Positions 1 to 5,698 of a DNA stretch of 7,910 bases are shown piece by piece (position 1 is the first letter of the stretch; each line of letters begins with the position of its first letter). The notes below the pieces were generated by a model that worked only from the letters and a program-made list of their open reading frames with translations, made no database searches and was not told where the DNA came from. A program made the translations under genes and the position numbers. The stretch is from Dehalococcoidales bacterium (GTDB taxonomy: Bacteria; Chloroflexota; Dehalococcoidia; Dehalococcoidales; UBA5760), in contig JAFGFP010000099.1 in the NCBI GenBank assembly GCA_016931015.1, positions 1-7,910 of the forward strand, given 5' to 3'.

Positions 1-488
1 AGGGCGGTATCGGCGCCGTGCCCGGTGCCGCCGACGGCAATAATATCCTCATCGGTGCGCACCAGTCCGGCATCGGCCGCCATGAGGGTAATCTCGCAGG
101 CAACCTTTACCCCCTGGCCGAAGATACGCAGACTGCCGGCTACGACGTCACCGAAGCCACTGGTGCTATACTTCTGACGCACGGCGGCATTCAGGCCGCT
201 AAAGGCATGGGCGGCTGTCAAGAGGACGCCTCCCCCGGCGGCCACTAGCTCTCGGTTCTGCTCCGTAAACTCCTGAACGTCAGCTTCACGCATGCCGGTA
301 ACGTGAGTAACCACGATGACCTTAAGCCCTTTGAGAACGTCCAGCGCTTTTAGCGCGGTAGCCCCGGTGGTGGAAGCCACCACGACTTTCTTAATACCCA
401 GCTCCTCGGCACGGCGGCGGGCAATATCAAGTACCGCCTCGGTGGTCTCACTGCCCGGATGCTCGAAATAGACCGTCTTTAGCTCCAC
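1..488 (-). CDS. Stand-alone pyruvate kinase alpha/beta (C-terminal) domain protein, 3' end cut by window edge
   Basis: The - strand is open from a GTG at 488 to the window edge, giving 162 complete codons with no stop. The protein opens MELKTVYFEHPGSE and carries VVVASTTGATALKAL (residues 35-49), a THVTG turn (61-65) and a Gly-rich C-terminal part GQGVKVACEITLMAADAG (124-141) followed by VGGTGHGADTA (152-162). This is the pattern of the pyruvate kinase alpha/beta domain family (PF02887-type) found as a single-domain protein of about 190 residues; the catalytic TIM barrel of pyruvate kinase is absent and there is no room for it upstream. About 25-35 residues are probably missing beyond the edge. 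In full-length pyruvate kinase this domain binds allosteric effectors, but the role of the stand-alone form is not established, so I assign no reaction. The GTG start is chosen because GGGAGG lies 11 nt upstream and the similarity begins right after it. It is divergent from the arg operon and shares its control region. Confidence 0.85.
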   Translation of the reverse strand, partial: MELKTVYFEHPGSETTEAVLDIARRRAEELGIKKVVVASTTGATALKALDVLKGLKVIVVTHVTGMREADVQEFTEQNRELVAAGGGVLLTAAHAFSGLNAAVRQKYSTSGFGDVVAGSLRIFGQGVKVACEITLMAADAGLVRTDEDIIAVGGTGHGADTA

Positions 489-499
489 TTTGGTTTTAA

Positions 500-505
500 C
501 CTCCC
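500..505 (-). promoter_or_regulatory. Ribosome binding site deciding the GTG start at 488
   Basis: On the - strand GGGAGG (505 to 500) lies 11 nt before GTG 488. The spacing is slightly long, but no ATG, GTG or TTG in this frame lies closer to it, and the protein similarity starts directly after the GTG. Confidence 0.6.
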
Positions 506-522
506 TGGTGTTTTGTCTTAGT

Positions 523-552
523 ATTCTACCACCGGAGGGCCGTTTCTGTCAT
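523..552 (-). promoter_or_regulatory. Probable sigma-70-type promoter of the pyruvate kinase-domain gene
   Basis: Read on the - strand: ATGACA (552-547, five of six matches to TTGACA), an 18-bp spacer, and TAGAAT (528-523, five of six matches to TATAAT) preceded by TGG, which makes an extended -10 (TGnTAGAAT). Transcription would start near 516, leaving a leader of about 28 nt that contains the GGGAGG ribosome binding site. Elements were found by eye; no start site has been mapped. Confidence 0.6.
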
Positions 553-574
553 ACCAGCTAAAGGTAACGCGCCA

Positions 575-598
575 CGAAGCTCCGTTGTTTAAGCTTCG
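575..598. repeat. 7-bp inverted repeat, candidate operator over the argJ -35 element
   Basis: CGAAGCT (575-581) and AGCTTCG (592-598) are perfect inverted copies separated by 10 bp, with arm centres 17 bp apart. The spacer contains the proposed argJ -35 hexamer (585-590). An alternative longer pairing adds GCC (571-573) to GGC (598-600) with a 2-nt bulge. If argJ transcription starts at 621 as proposed, the repeat is not in the argJ mRNA, so a protein-binding site is more likely than an RNA hairpin. It does not resemble the AT-rich ARG box of ArgR/AhrC. Confidence 0.4.
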
Positions 599-614
599 GC
601 GACTGTGGTATATT
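585..614 (+). promoter_or_regulatory. Probable promoter of the arg operon, placing the start of transcription at the argJ ATG
   Basis: TTGTTT (585-590), an 18-bp spacer, and TATATT (609-614) preceded by TGG (606-608), forming an extended -10. The usual 6-7 nt from the -10 to the first transcribed base puts the start at about 620-621, which is the A of the argJ ATG. No Shine-Dalgarno sequence lies between the -10 and the ATG, which fits a leaderless mRNA. The call rests on hexamer similarity only. Confidence 0.5.
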
Positions 615-620
615 TTACTC

Positions 621-1835
621 ATGACGAAGGCTGAGATTTCTTTTCTTAATCAGGGGACGATTACCACTCCGGCCGGGTTTCTGGCCGGGGTCACTCACGC
701 CGGTCTGAAGAAAAACGGCGCCGCCGACCTCGGCATTCTCTACTCGGAAGCGCCCTGCGTGGCGGCGGGAGTATTTACCGCCAACCGGATTAAGGCGGCC
801 CCGGTAGTCGTGACCAGTAAGCGTTTGCCCTCGGAGGCGGCCCGCGCCATAGTGGTAAACAGCGGCTGCGCCAACGCCTCGCTCGGCGAGGCGGGGCTTA
901 AGGATGCCGCCAAGATGGCGGAGCTGGCCGCTGGCAAGACGGACGTGCCGGTAGAGAGCGTGCTGGTAGCCAGCACCGGCGTGATTGGAAGACGCCTGCC
1001 TATGGAGCTGATAGGGGCCGGTATCGCAAAGATTAGTCTCTCTAAGGACGGTGGTCACGAGCTGGCCCGGGCGATAATGACCACGGATACCAGACCCAAA
1101 GAGGCCGCCGTTACCGTCAGGGATAGCGACGGCGGGTTTACCATCGGCGGTATCGCCAAGGGCTCGGGGATGATACACCCGGACCTGGCGACCCTGCTCT
1201 GCTTCCTGGCCACCGATGCCGCGGTGAGTATAGATTTCTTGAAGTGTGCCCTGAAAGAGGCGGTGGCGGTCTCCTTTAACATGGTCTCCGTCGACGGGGA
1301 TACCAGCCCCAACGACATGGCTCTAATTATGGCTAACGGACGGGCGGGAAACGAGCCGATTACCGGGGGCAGCAATCTAACCGAAGGCTTTCGGGAGGCG
1401 CTTAAGGAGCTCTGTATCCACCTGGCTAAGGGTATCGCCGCTGATGGCGAAGGGGCCAGTAAGCTCATCACGGTTACCGTGAGCGGGGCGATAAGCCCAG
1501 AAGAAGCCAAGCTGGCGGCACGGACCATCGCCGCTTCCCCCCTGGTGAAAACAGCGGTGCACGGTAGCGACCCCAACTGGGGACGCGTTATCGCCGCCCT
1601 GGGGAGGAGCGGGGCCGAGGTGGTCGAGGAGAGAATCGACCTCTACATCGGCGATACCTGCCTGGTTCGGGCGGGCCTGCCCCTTCCTTTCGACGAACGG
1701 GAGGTAATCAAAGTGCTCGACAGCCAAGAGGTGCCGATAAAAGTATCGCTCAACCTGGGCACGGCCTCGGCTACCGCCTGGGGCTGCGACCTCTCCCGGG
1801 AATACGTAACTATCAACAGCGACTACACCACCTGA
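621..1835 (+). CDS. argJ: Glutamate N-acetyltransferase / ornithine acetyltransferase ArgJ
   Basis: ArgJ transfers the acetyl group of N-acetylornithine to glutamate, giving ornithine and N-acetylglutamate; some ArgJ enzymes also acetylate glutamate from acetyl-CoA, which cannot be decided here. The 404-residue length is normal for the family. Seen in the sequence: NSGCANA (residues 80-86), the oxyanion-hole STG (118-120), and the self-cleavage region KGSGMIHPDLATLL (180-193), where Thr-191 would become the N-terminal nucleophile of the beta chain; Lys-180 sits 11 residues before it, as in characterised ArgJ. HGSDPNWGR (314-322) and a C-terminal GTASATAWGCDL segment (380-391) are also typical. 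I start at ATG 621 rather than the in-frame TTG at 585, because the TTG overlaps the likely -35 element and adds 12 residues outside the family. It is the first gene of the operon, 28 nt before argB. Confidence 0.95.
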   Translation: MTKAEISFLNQGTITTPAGFLAGVTHAGLKKNGAADLGILYSEAPCVAAGVFTANRIKAAPVVVTSKRLPSEAARAIVVNSGCANASLGEAGLKDAAKMAELAAGKTDVPVESVLVASTGVIGRRLPMELIGAGIAKISLSKDGGHELARAIMTTDTRPKEAAVTVRDSDGGFTIGGIAKGSGMIHPDLATLLCFLATDAAVSIDFLKCALKEAVAVSFNMVSVDGDTSPNDMALIMANGRAGNEPITGGSNLTEGFREALKELCIHLAKGIAADGEGASKLITVTVSGAISPEEAKLAARTIAASPLVKTAVHGSDPNWGRVIAALGRSGAEVVEERIDLYIGDTCLVRAGLPLPFDEREVIKVLDSQEVPIKVSLNLGTASATAWGCDLSREYVTINSDYTT

Positions 1836-1852
1836 CCTTTAGCGGCAGGAAC

Positions 1853-1857
1853 GGGAG
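1853..1857 (+). promoter_or_regulatory. Ribosome binding site supporting the TTG start of argB
   Basis: GGGAG lies 6 nt upstream of TTG 1864. No ATG or GTG in frame lies near the conserved N-terminal KLGG strand, so this site decides the start. A TTG start should lower the translation of argB relative to its neighbours. Confidence 0.6.
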
Positions 1858-1863
1858 TTAACA

Positions 1864-2652
1864 TTGGATAAAGTCATCGTTATCAAGCTCGGCGGGGCTA
1901 CCCTAGGTAACCACGATACCACTATTGAAGACGCCGTGAAACTGCAAAAGCAGGGACGGTCGCTTATCATAGTACACGGCGGAGCCAAGGTAGTCACCGA
2001 ATGGCTGTCGCGGCAGGGAACAGAAACCAGGTTCGTTCACGGCGAGCGGGTAACTGACCTGGCGGCGCTTAAGATGGCCACCGCCGTGCTCGGGGGTCTG
2101 GTTAATAAGCAGCTCACCGCCGAGATTAACCACCGGGGTGGCCGGGCGGTGGGTATCACCGGCATCGACGGAGCCCTGCTTCAGGGTAAGATTCGGGATA
2201 AGGAGATGGGCTACGTCGCCCGCATCGTTAAGGTGGAAACGGCCCTTCTGGAGACCCTCCTTACGGCGGGCTTCATCCCGGTAGTCGCTCCGCTCGGCAT
2301 ACACTCGTTCGACAGGGAGGCGGATGCGCCACCCATCCTCAACATCAACGGGGACACGGTGGCGGGCGAGATTGCCGCCGCTATCGGCGCGGAAAGGCTT
2401 GTCTTTCTCACCGATGTCGCCGGAGTTCGCGACCAATCCGATAGCCCGATAGCCGAGCTAACGCCCGACGAGGCTGAGGCGCTGATTACCTCCGGGGCTG
2501 TCTCTGGGGGCATGATTCCCAAGATTCGGGCCTGCCTCAGGGCACTAGATAATACCCCGCTCGCCAGCATCATCGACGGGCGGGAGCCACATGCCTTGCT
2601 CCGGGAAATAGAGCAGGGCGGCATAGGCACCACGATAAAGCAGAGTAAGTAA
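1864..2652 (+). CDS. argB: Acetylglutamate kinase ArgB
   Basis: ArgB phosphorylates N-acetylglutamate with ATP in the cytoplasm, the second step of arginine synthesis. The 262-residue protein has the amino acid kinase fold motifs: KLGGATL (8-14, with the ATP-site Lys-8), VHGGAK (37-42), ERVTD (61-65, with the substrate-binding Arg-62), NINGDTVAGE (160-169, with Asp-164 in the place of the E. coli catalytic Asp-162), LTDVAGV (182-188) and GGMIPK (215-220, with Lys-220 equivalent to E. coli Lys-217). The start is TTG, with GGGAG 6 nt upstream. The protein begins directly at the first beta strand, so it lacks the N-terminal helix that arginine-inhibited hexameric acetylglutamate kinases carry; it resembles the short E. 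coli type. Two small departures from the usual motifs are Ala-41 where VHGGG is common and Glu-61 where GLRVTD is common. It lies 23 nt before argD. Confidence 0.94.
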   Translation: MDKVIVIKLGGATLGNHDTTIEDAVKLQKQGRSLIIVHGGAKVVTEWLSRQGTETRFVHGERVTDLAALKMATAVLGGLVNKQLTAEINHRGGRAVGITGIDGALLQGKIRDKEMGYVARIVKVETALLETLLTAGFIPVVAPLGIHSFDREADAPPILNINGDTVAGEIAAAIGAERLVFLTDVAGVRDQSDSPIAELTPDEAEALITSGAVSGGMIPKIRACLRALDNTPLASIIDGREPHALLREIEQGGIGTTIKQSK

Positions 2653-2675
2653 TTATCGTAGAGATAGGGGACAAA

Positions 2676-3878
2676 ATGACTAACTGGCAGGAGCTTGAAG
2701 CTAAATACTATATGCAGGTGGTAAGGCGGACGCCGCTTACCCTGATCAGGGGACGGGGAGTCCGGGTGTGGGACGATAAGGGGCGAGAGTACCTCGACTT
2801 CGTGGGTGGCTGGGCGGTTAACAGCCTGGGACACTGCCACCCGGCCGTCATCCAGGCAGTCACCGAGCAGGTTAAGACGCTGATACATACCTCGAACCAG
2901 TTCTATACCATCCCCCAGGTTCAGCTGGCCGAGCTACTGGTTCAGCATAGCTGCCTCGACCGGGTCTTCCTCTGTAACAGCGGCACCGAGGCCAGCGAGG
3001 GGGCGGTAAAGCTTGCCCGCCGCTACGGAAAGCTCCACCTGAGCGGGGCCTACGAGGTGATTACCGCCACCAATTCCTTCCACGGACGAACCCTAGCCAT
3101 GGTGGCGGCTACCGGACAGGCCAAGTTCCAGGAGCCTTATACCCCGCTGCCGGTGGGTTTCGTTAATGTTGCTTTTAATGACATCGAAGCCATCAAGGCG
3201 GCCACCACCCCACAGACCTGCGCCGTGATGCTGGAGCCGCTGCAGGGCGAGGGCGGGGTCAATATCCCGAGCCAGGGCTACCTGGCGGCGGTGCGCGACT
3301 GGTGCCACCAGAAGGGGCTACTACTTATTCTGGATGAGATTCAGACCGGGCTGGGGCGCCTCGGGACGCTCTTTGCCTATCAGCAGCACGGCATCGAGCC
3401 CGACATCATGACCCTGGCCAAGGGTCTGGCCAGCGGGATACCCATCGGCGCTGTCCTGGCTAAGGAAGCGGCTTCGGTGTTTGCCGCCGGCGACCACGGC
3501 TCTACCTTCGGCGGTAACCCGGTAGCCTGCGCCGCCGGCTACGCCACCTTTAAGTACATCTTAGAGAACGATGTTGCCGGCCAGGTGAGGATGACGGGCG
3601 AGCATCTGATGCGCGGGCTACAGGAGCTTAAGCAGAAGTTCCCCTCGGTCAGCGACGTACGCGGGCGTGGGCTACTGACAGCGATAGAGTTTAAGAGTGA
3701 TATCGCCGCCGCGGTGGGTGCCGCCTGCTTCGACGGGGGGCTCTTGGTAAACGTGCTGAAAGCTAATGCCATACGCTTCATGCCGCCCCTGATTATCAGC
3801 ACTGGAGAGATTGACGAAGCGCTCGGCATTCTGGAGCGGGCTCTGACCAGTATTCCCGGCCAGGTTGCAGACGAATAA
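2676..3878 (+). CDS. argD: Acetylornithine aminotransferase ArgD (class III PLP aminotransferase)
   Basis: ArgD converts N-acetylglutamate semialdehyde and glutamate to N-acetylornithine and 2-oxoglutarate, using pyridoxal phosphate. The 400-residue protein has the class III signature throughout: GHCHPAV (52-58), SNQFYTIPQ (73-81), the phosphate-binding CNSGTEA (100-106), SFHGRT (134-139), LEPLQGEGG (186-194), LDEIQTGLGR (219-228, with Asp-220 contacting the pyridine nitrogen), TLAKG (246-250, with Schiff-base Lys-249), STFGGNP (276-282) and DVRGRGL (327-333). The start ATG has AGGGG 5 nt upstream. Its TAA stop shares an A with the ATG of the next gene (TAATG, 3876-3880), so the two are probably translationally coupled. 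Related GABA, ornithine or succinylornithine aminotransferases share these motifs, but the operon makes ArgD by far the best reading. Confidence 0.93.
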   Translation: MTNWQELEAKYYMQVVRRTPLTLIRGRGVRVWDDKGREYLDFVGGWAVNSLGHCHPAVIQAVTEQVKTLIHTSNQFYTIPQVQLAELLVQHSCLDRVFLCNSGTEASEGAVKLARRYGKLHLSGAYEVITATNSFHGRTLAMVAATGQAKFQEPYTPLPVGFVNVAFNDIEAIKAATTPQTCAVMLEPLQGEGGVNIPSQGYLAAVRDWCHQKGLLLILDEIQTGLGRLGTLFAYQQHGIEPDIMTLAKGLASGIPIGAVLAKEAASVFAAGDHGSTFGGNPVACAAGYATFKYILENDVAGQVRMTGEHLMRGLQELKQKFPSVSDVRGRGLLTAIEFKSDIAAAVGAACFDGGLLVNVLKANAIRFMPPLIISTGEIDEALGILERALTSIPGQVADE

Positions 3879-4750
3879 TGGACATTGACGAGATTTTAAG
3901 CGAGATAGAAGCTGTCAGAAACCAGGGGTACGAGCAATACGTCACCGTCGATGGCATCAGAATCCGCTATATGGTGCGCGGCTCCGGCCATCCGGTGCTC
4001 TTAATCCACGGCTTCGGCGGCTTTCTGGAGACCTGGGCCTTTAACATCCCGCCCTTAAGACGGCGCTACCGGGTATACGCCCTGGACCTGCCGGGGCACG
4101 GGCTATCGGATAAGCCTAAAAGCGGCTACACCACGGCCTTTGCCATCGAGCACGCCCGTGGTATCATGAAAGCCCTGGACATCGAGCGCACCATCCTGGT
4201 CGGGCACTCCCTGGGTGGGGCGGTGAGCATTAACATCGCCCTGAGCCTTCCCGAACGGGTCAGCCGGCTCGTCCTGGTAGACAGCGCCGGGCTCACCTCG
4301 CGCATGCCCTGGCTTTACCGCCTGAGCGCACTCCCGGTGCTAGGCAGTATGTTGATGTCGCTGGCGGTAGGGCCGGCCCTGGAGCGCAGTAACAAAAGGC
4401 TTTTCTACAATGCGCCGGTGCTGCCTCCGGATATGCTGGAGACCTTGCAGACGAATACCTACCGGACAAGAGCCAAGAAAACCCTACTGGAGATAGTACG
4501 GCAGAACATGGGCATCAGCGGGCCACGCCCCGAGACAGTGCTGGTCGATAAGCTCCCGCAGCTTACCATGCCCACCCTTTTCGTTCACGGGGCGCAGGAT
4601 AGAATATTCCCACTTGGCTACGTACAGGAGTCCTTTAGCCTGGCGCCCGACTCCCGGGTAAAGATATTCGACCCGTGCGGCCACTGCCCGCATATCGAGA
4701 AGGCGGTGGAGTTTAACGAAACGGTAACGTCGTTTCTGGATGGCGGCTAA
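3878..4750 (+). CDS. Alpha/beta-hydrolase, first of a tandem pair inside the arg operon
   Basis: A 290-residue alpha/beta-hydrolase fold protein of unknown substrate. Seen: IHGFGG (43-48, oxyanion loop), DLPGHGLSDKP (70-80), the nucleophile elbow VGHSLGG (108-114, Ser-111), FVHGAQDRIFP (235-245, acid Asp-241) and CGHCPHIE (267-274, His-269). The triad is therefore complete and an active hydrolase or related enzyme is expected. Residues of about 140-218 form the variable cap, with a hydrophobic helix at about 147-165 that may line a nonpolar pocket. There is no signal peptide, so it is probably cytoplasmic. The ATG overlaps the argD stop by one base and has no good ribosome binding site, which suggests it is translated by coupling to argD. 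No known step of arginine synthesis needs such an enzyme, since ArgJ already removes the acetyl group. The fold covers esterases, lipases, C-C hydrolases, epoxide hydrolases and dehalogenases, and I cannot choose among them. Confidence 0.88.
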   Translation: MDIDEILSEIEAVRNQGYEQYVTVDGIRIRYMVRGSGHPVLLIHGFGGFLETWAFNIPPLRRRYRVYALDLPGHGLSDKPKSGYTTAFAIEHARGIMKALDIERTILVGHSLGGAVSINIALSLPERVSRLVLVDSAGLTSRMPWLYRLSALPVLGSMLMSLAVGPALERSNKRLFYNAPVLPPDMLETLQTNTYRTRAKKTLLEIVRQNMGISGPRPETVLVDKLPQLTMPTLFVHGAQDRIFPLGYVQESFSLAPDSRVKIFDPCGHCPHIEKAVEFNETVTSFLDGG

Positions 4751-4780
4751 AACCGCCTATACTGTTTCGGCGGGGTAGGT

Positions 4781-4786
4781 TATAAT
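4781..4786 (+). promoter_or_regulatory. Possible internal promoter -10 (TATAAT) before the second hydrolase
   Basis: A perfect TATAAT sits in the 54-nt gap between the two hydrolase genes, in a short AT-rich island. Transcription would start near 4793, just ahead of the GAGG ribosome binding site (4796-4799). The -35 region is poor: TATACT (4758-4763) at 17-bp spacing matches only three of six bases, and there is no TGn extension. It may give argG and argH a second, weaker transcript, or may be chance. Confidence 0.3.
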
Positions 4787-4804
4787 TAATAAGAAGAGGC
4801 TGGT

Positions 4805-5674
4805 ATGAGATACGGTGGCTTGGAAGACCTGATGGAATACGGAACCGAAAGGTACGTCACGGTGAACGGCGTGGACATCCGCTACGCCGTGAGGGGCTCC
4901 GGCTACCCGGTGCTGTTGCTGCACGGTTTCTGCGAGTTCCTGGAGACCTGGGACTTTAACCTGCGTCCCCTGGGGGAGCACTACCGGGTCTATGCCATGG
5001 ATTTACCGGGGCATGGTCTATCCGACAAGCCCTACCTCGATTACAGCATTTCCTTTTTTACCGAGTTTGTCGTCGGCTTCATGCAGGCCCTGGGCATCGA
5101 ACGTGCCGCCGTCGTTGGGCATTCCTTCGGCGGCGCTATCAGCATCAGCCTGGCTACCAGCTTCCCGAAGAAGGTCGATAGCCTGGTCCTGGAGTCCAGC
5201 TTCGGCCTGGGGCGCGATATATCGCTCTTGCACAAGCTGTGCAGCGTCCCGGTGCTGGCCGAGTCCGGGGCTAAAAGTGGTGGGGCAGGCCCGGCGCTGG
5301 AACAGAGAGTAAACCTGGAGTTCTACCATCCGGACTTTGCCGCCCGGGAGATTGTCGGCCGGAGCTACTCCTTCATGAGGATGCCCGAGGCACGGCGCGT
5401 CATGCTTAACATCATGCACAACTGGGTAGAGGCCGACGGCCTGAGACTGGAAGCAATTATGGTGGATAAGTTACCTCTGATTAAGGCGCCGACCCTGCTC
5501 ATCCACTGTGAGCAGGACAACATCCACCCCATCAGGCTCTCCCGAAATGCCCTGCGGCTTATCCCCGGCGCCCGGCTCAAGGTGTTCAGTAACTGCGGTC
5601 ACTGCCCCCACATCGAAAAGGCGGCCGATTTTAACAAGGCGGTTATCGGGTTCATAGAGGAAAGTCATGTCTAG
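4805..5674 (+). CDS. Alpha/beta-hydrolase, second of the tandem pair
   Basis: A 289-residue paralog of the gene just upstream, substrate unknown. Seen: LHGFCEF (39-45, oxyanion loop, with Cys-Glu where the upstream copy has Gly-Gly), DLPGHGLSDKP (66-76), VGHSFGG (104-110, Ser-107), HCEQDNIHP (234-242, acid Asp-238) and CGHCPHIEKA (264-273, His-266). In the block at residues 15-76 I count 46 identities in 62 positions with residues 19-80 of the first hydrolase. The cap (about 136-215) is much less alike, which points to different or shifted substrate range after duplication. The ATG is served by GAGG 5 nt upstream; a second in-frame ATG nine codons on is possible but less well placed. It ends 24 nt before argG, in the same direction, so it should be co-transcribed with it. 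Most residues expected of an active enzyme are intact, and I see no sign of decay. Confidence 0.88.
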   Translation: MRYGGLEDLMEYGTERYVTVNGVDIRYAVRGSGYPVLLLHGFCEFLETWDFNLRPLGEHYRVYAMDLPGHGLSDKPYLDYSISFFTEFVVGFMQALGIERAAVVGHSFGGAISISLATSFPKKVDSLVLESSFGLGRDISLLHKLCSVPVLAESGAKSGGAGPALEQRVNLEFYHPDFAAREIVGRSYSFMRMPEARRVMLNIMHNWVEADGLRLEAIMVDKLPLIKAPTLLIHCEQDNIHPIRLSRNALRLIPGARLKVFSNCGHCPHIEKAADFNKAVIGFIEESHV

Positions 5675-5698
5675 TTACTATACTGTGGAGGTTTAGTT

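Noticed and set aside
18..248. 76-codon + strand open frame at the left edge
   Set aside because: It is the complement of the pyruvate kinase-domain gene, which has clear family motifs on the - strand.
585..620. N-terminal extension of ArgJ from TTG 585
   Set aside because: The added residues are not typical of ArgJ, there is no ribosome binding site, and the TTG is part of the likely -35 element.
615..1178. 187-codon - strand open frame opposite argJ
   Set aside because: Fully antisense to argJ, rich in Arg/Gly/His, with no motif; a shadow of the argJ coding bias.
2211..2888. Long - strand open frame (225 codons) across the argB/argD junction
   Set aside because: It is antisense to two well-supported genes, has no ribosome binding site or recognisable domain, and is low-complexity Ser/Ala/Pro as expected of a GC-rich shadow frame.
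4676..4693. CGHC around the catalytic His of both hydrolases (also 5594-5605), like the thiol-disulfide isomerase active site
   Set aside because: The position matches the ordinary catalytic-His motif GHxPHxE of alpha/beta-hydrolases, where flanking cysteines are not rare; there is no thioredoxin fold.
4742..4757. Small hairpin GGCGG-ctaaaa-CCGCC at the end of hydrolase 1, as a terminator
   Set aside because: The stem is only 5 bp, contains the stop codon in its loop, and is not followed by a T run; too weak for an intrinsic terminator.
5679..5684. TATACT as a -10 element for argG
   Set aside because: Transcription would start at about 5691, at the end of the argG ribosome binding site, and there is no convincing -35.
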